NCBI GenBank assembly: GCA_041674625.1
Contig: JBAYVI010000003.1
Location: forward strand, 1 to 64,000
Source of the DNA: BRH-c32 sp041674625
GTDB taxonomy: Bacteria > Bacteroidota > Ignavibacteria > Ignavibacteriales > Melioribacteraceae
Direction: 5' to 3'
DNA: 64,000 nt
Below the pieces are notes generated by a model. The model was not told the origin of the DNA, ran no database searches, and saw nothing but the letters and a program-made list of their open reading frames with translations. Shown here one piece after another: positions 63,789-64,000 of the stretch (the first letter of the stretch is position 1; each line of letters begins with the position of its first letter). Position numbers and translations under genes: made by a program.

Positions 63789-64000
63789 AAGTTATGAGTG
63801 TAATTTCAGGAGTTGCATTATATCGCACAGGAGCTAAAGACATTCCAAGTCCGCGTGTAACAATCATTAGCATATCGCCAAAATAAAAATCTCCCTTAAC
63901 GTAGTTTGTTTCAAATAGTGTAGGTGAAAGATTAATAAAGGGGAACAGTAAAGTTATTTGACCCCCATGTGTATGTCCGGCAAGATACATGTTGTAATTA
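63781..64000 (-). CDS. metallophosphoesterase, C-terminal part (partial)
   Basis: The window ends inside this gene. The visible 72 residues carry the calcineurin-type motif GHTHGGQI (metal ligands H-x-H) followed by LFPFINLSPTLFETNYVKG, GDMLMIVTRGLGMSLAPVRYNATPEITLITF. This matches the YaeI/YkuE-like membrane-associated phosphoesterases acting on UDP-linked or lipid substrates. The upstream part lies outside the window, so the complete metal site and any membrane anchor cannot be checked. Confidence 0.88.
   Translation of the reverse strand, partial: NYNMYLAGHTHGGQITLLFPFINLSPTLFETNYVKGDFYFGDMLMIVTRGLGMSLAPVRYNATPEITLITFK

Noticed and set aside
1..64000. CRISPR array, insertion sequence, integrase or phage genes
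   Set aside because: No regularly spaced direct repeats, terminal inverted repeats with transposase, or phage structural genes are visible on either strand.

Overview
The window is AT-rich chromosomal DNA that reads like a member of the Ignavibacteria (Ignavibacteriota, Bacteroidota/Chlorobiota superphylum). The main evidence is a set of type IX secretion (T9SS) C-terminal sorting domains with the core NYPNPFNPxTTI and an end in KKM(L/I). They occur at the left edge, at 22462-23964 and at 41080-42579, with an orphan remnant at 42624-42878. Many small lipoproteins, TolC/RND and TPR-barrel envelope proteins, and AT-biased codon use fit the same group. The taxonomic call is inference from protein style. 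There is no rRNA, tRNA, CRISPR array, insertion sequence, phage or integrase, so this is ordinary chromosome rather than an island.

Layout. 1-6430: tail of a T9SS protein, a terminator, a structured leader, a DUF2911 lipid-or-periplasm-type protein abutting ispH, then an M23 peptidase and a TPR/outer-membrane-barrel protein on the minus strand. 6429-16539 (minus): a surface-polysaccharide modification block (MBOAT acyltransferase, two SGNH/GDSL proteins, a coiled-coil protein, YbaN-like protein, rfbA), then a secreted protein of unknown function, trkA, a PII-like protein and an SbtA-type bicarbonate permease. A 98-nt multi-helix RNA candidate (16672-16769) sits in the permease leader. 16827-25407: a serine beta-lactamase-like lipoprotein, two ECF sigma/anti-sigma modules (one with a degenerate sigma factor and a pilin-like protein), a GH16 glucanase, a small barrel, a T9SS esterase and a small lipoprotein. 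25582-33361 (plus): a cNMP-GAF-kinase that lacks the phospho-accepting His, miaA, a 41-codon ORF, a glycosyltransferase, a glycyl-tRNA synthetase with no normal start codon, and a CHASE2-only membrane protein. 33304-42880: M61-like peptidase, isocitrate dehydrogenase, a pair of M16 peptidases, a Ca2+/Na+ exchanger and a T9SS protein. 43169-51221: NarL-type two-component pair, a lone receiver, and a TolC-adaptor-RND efflux operon. 51362-57078: HAD hydrolase, ArsC/Spx-like protein, ruvA-ruvC-recJ directly downstream of RNase P RNA (rnpB), and an AI-2E/PerM-type permease. 57276-64000: a hybrid-less PAS histidine kinase, an unusual lipoprotein, DUF502 membrane protein, GH5 cellulase, a dGTPase-type HD protein and the end of a metallophosphoesterase.

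How it fits together. The encoded organism imports bicarbonate and potassium under nucleotide-type control, degrades external beta-glucans/cellulose with lipid-anchored GH16 and GH5 enzymes and a T9SS-exported esterase, modifies its own surface glycans by O-acylation, and invests in several independent sensory modules. The most unusual signals are the junction-type RNA upstream of the permease, the ATC-initiated glycyl-tRNA synthetase, the His-less kinase, and the degenerate sigma/FecR/pilin-like operon. None of these could be compared with databases here; all family assignments rest on motifs read by eye.
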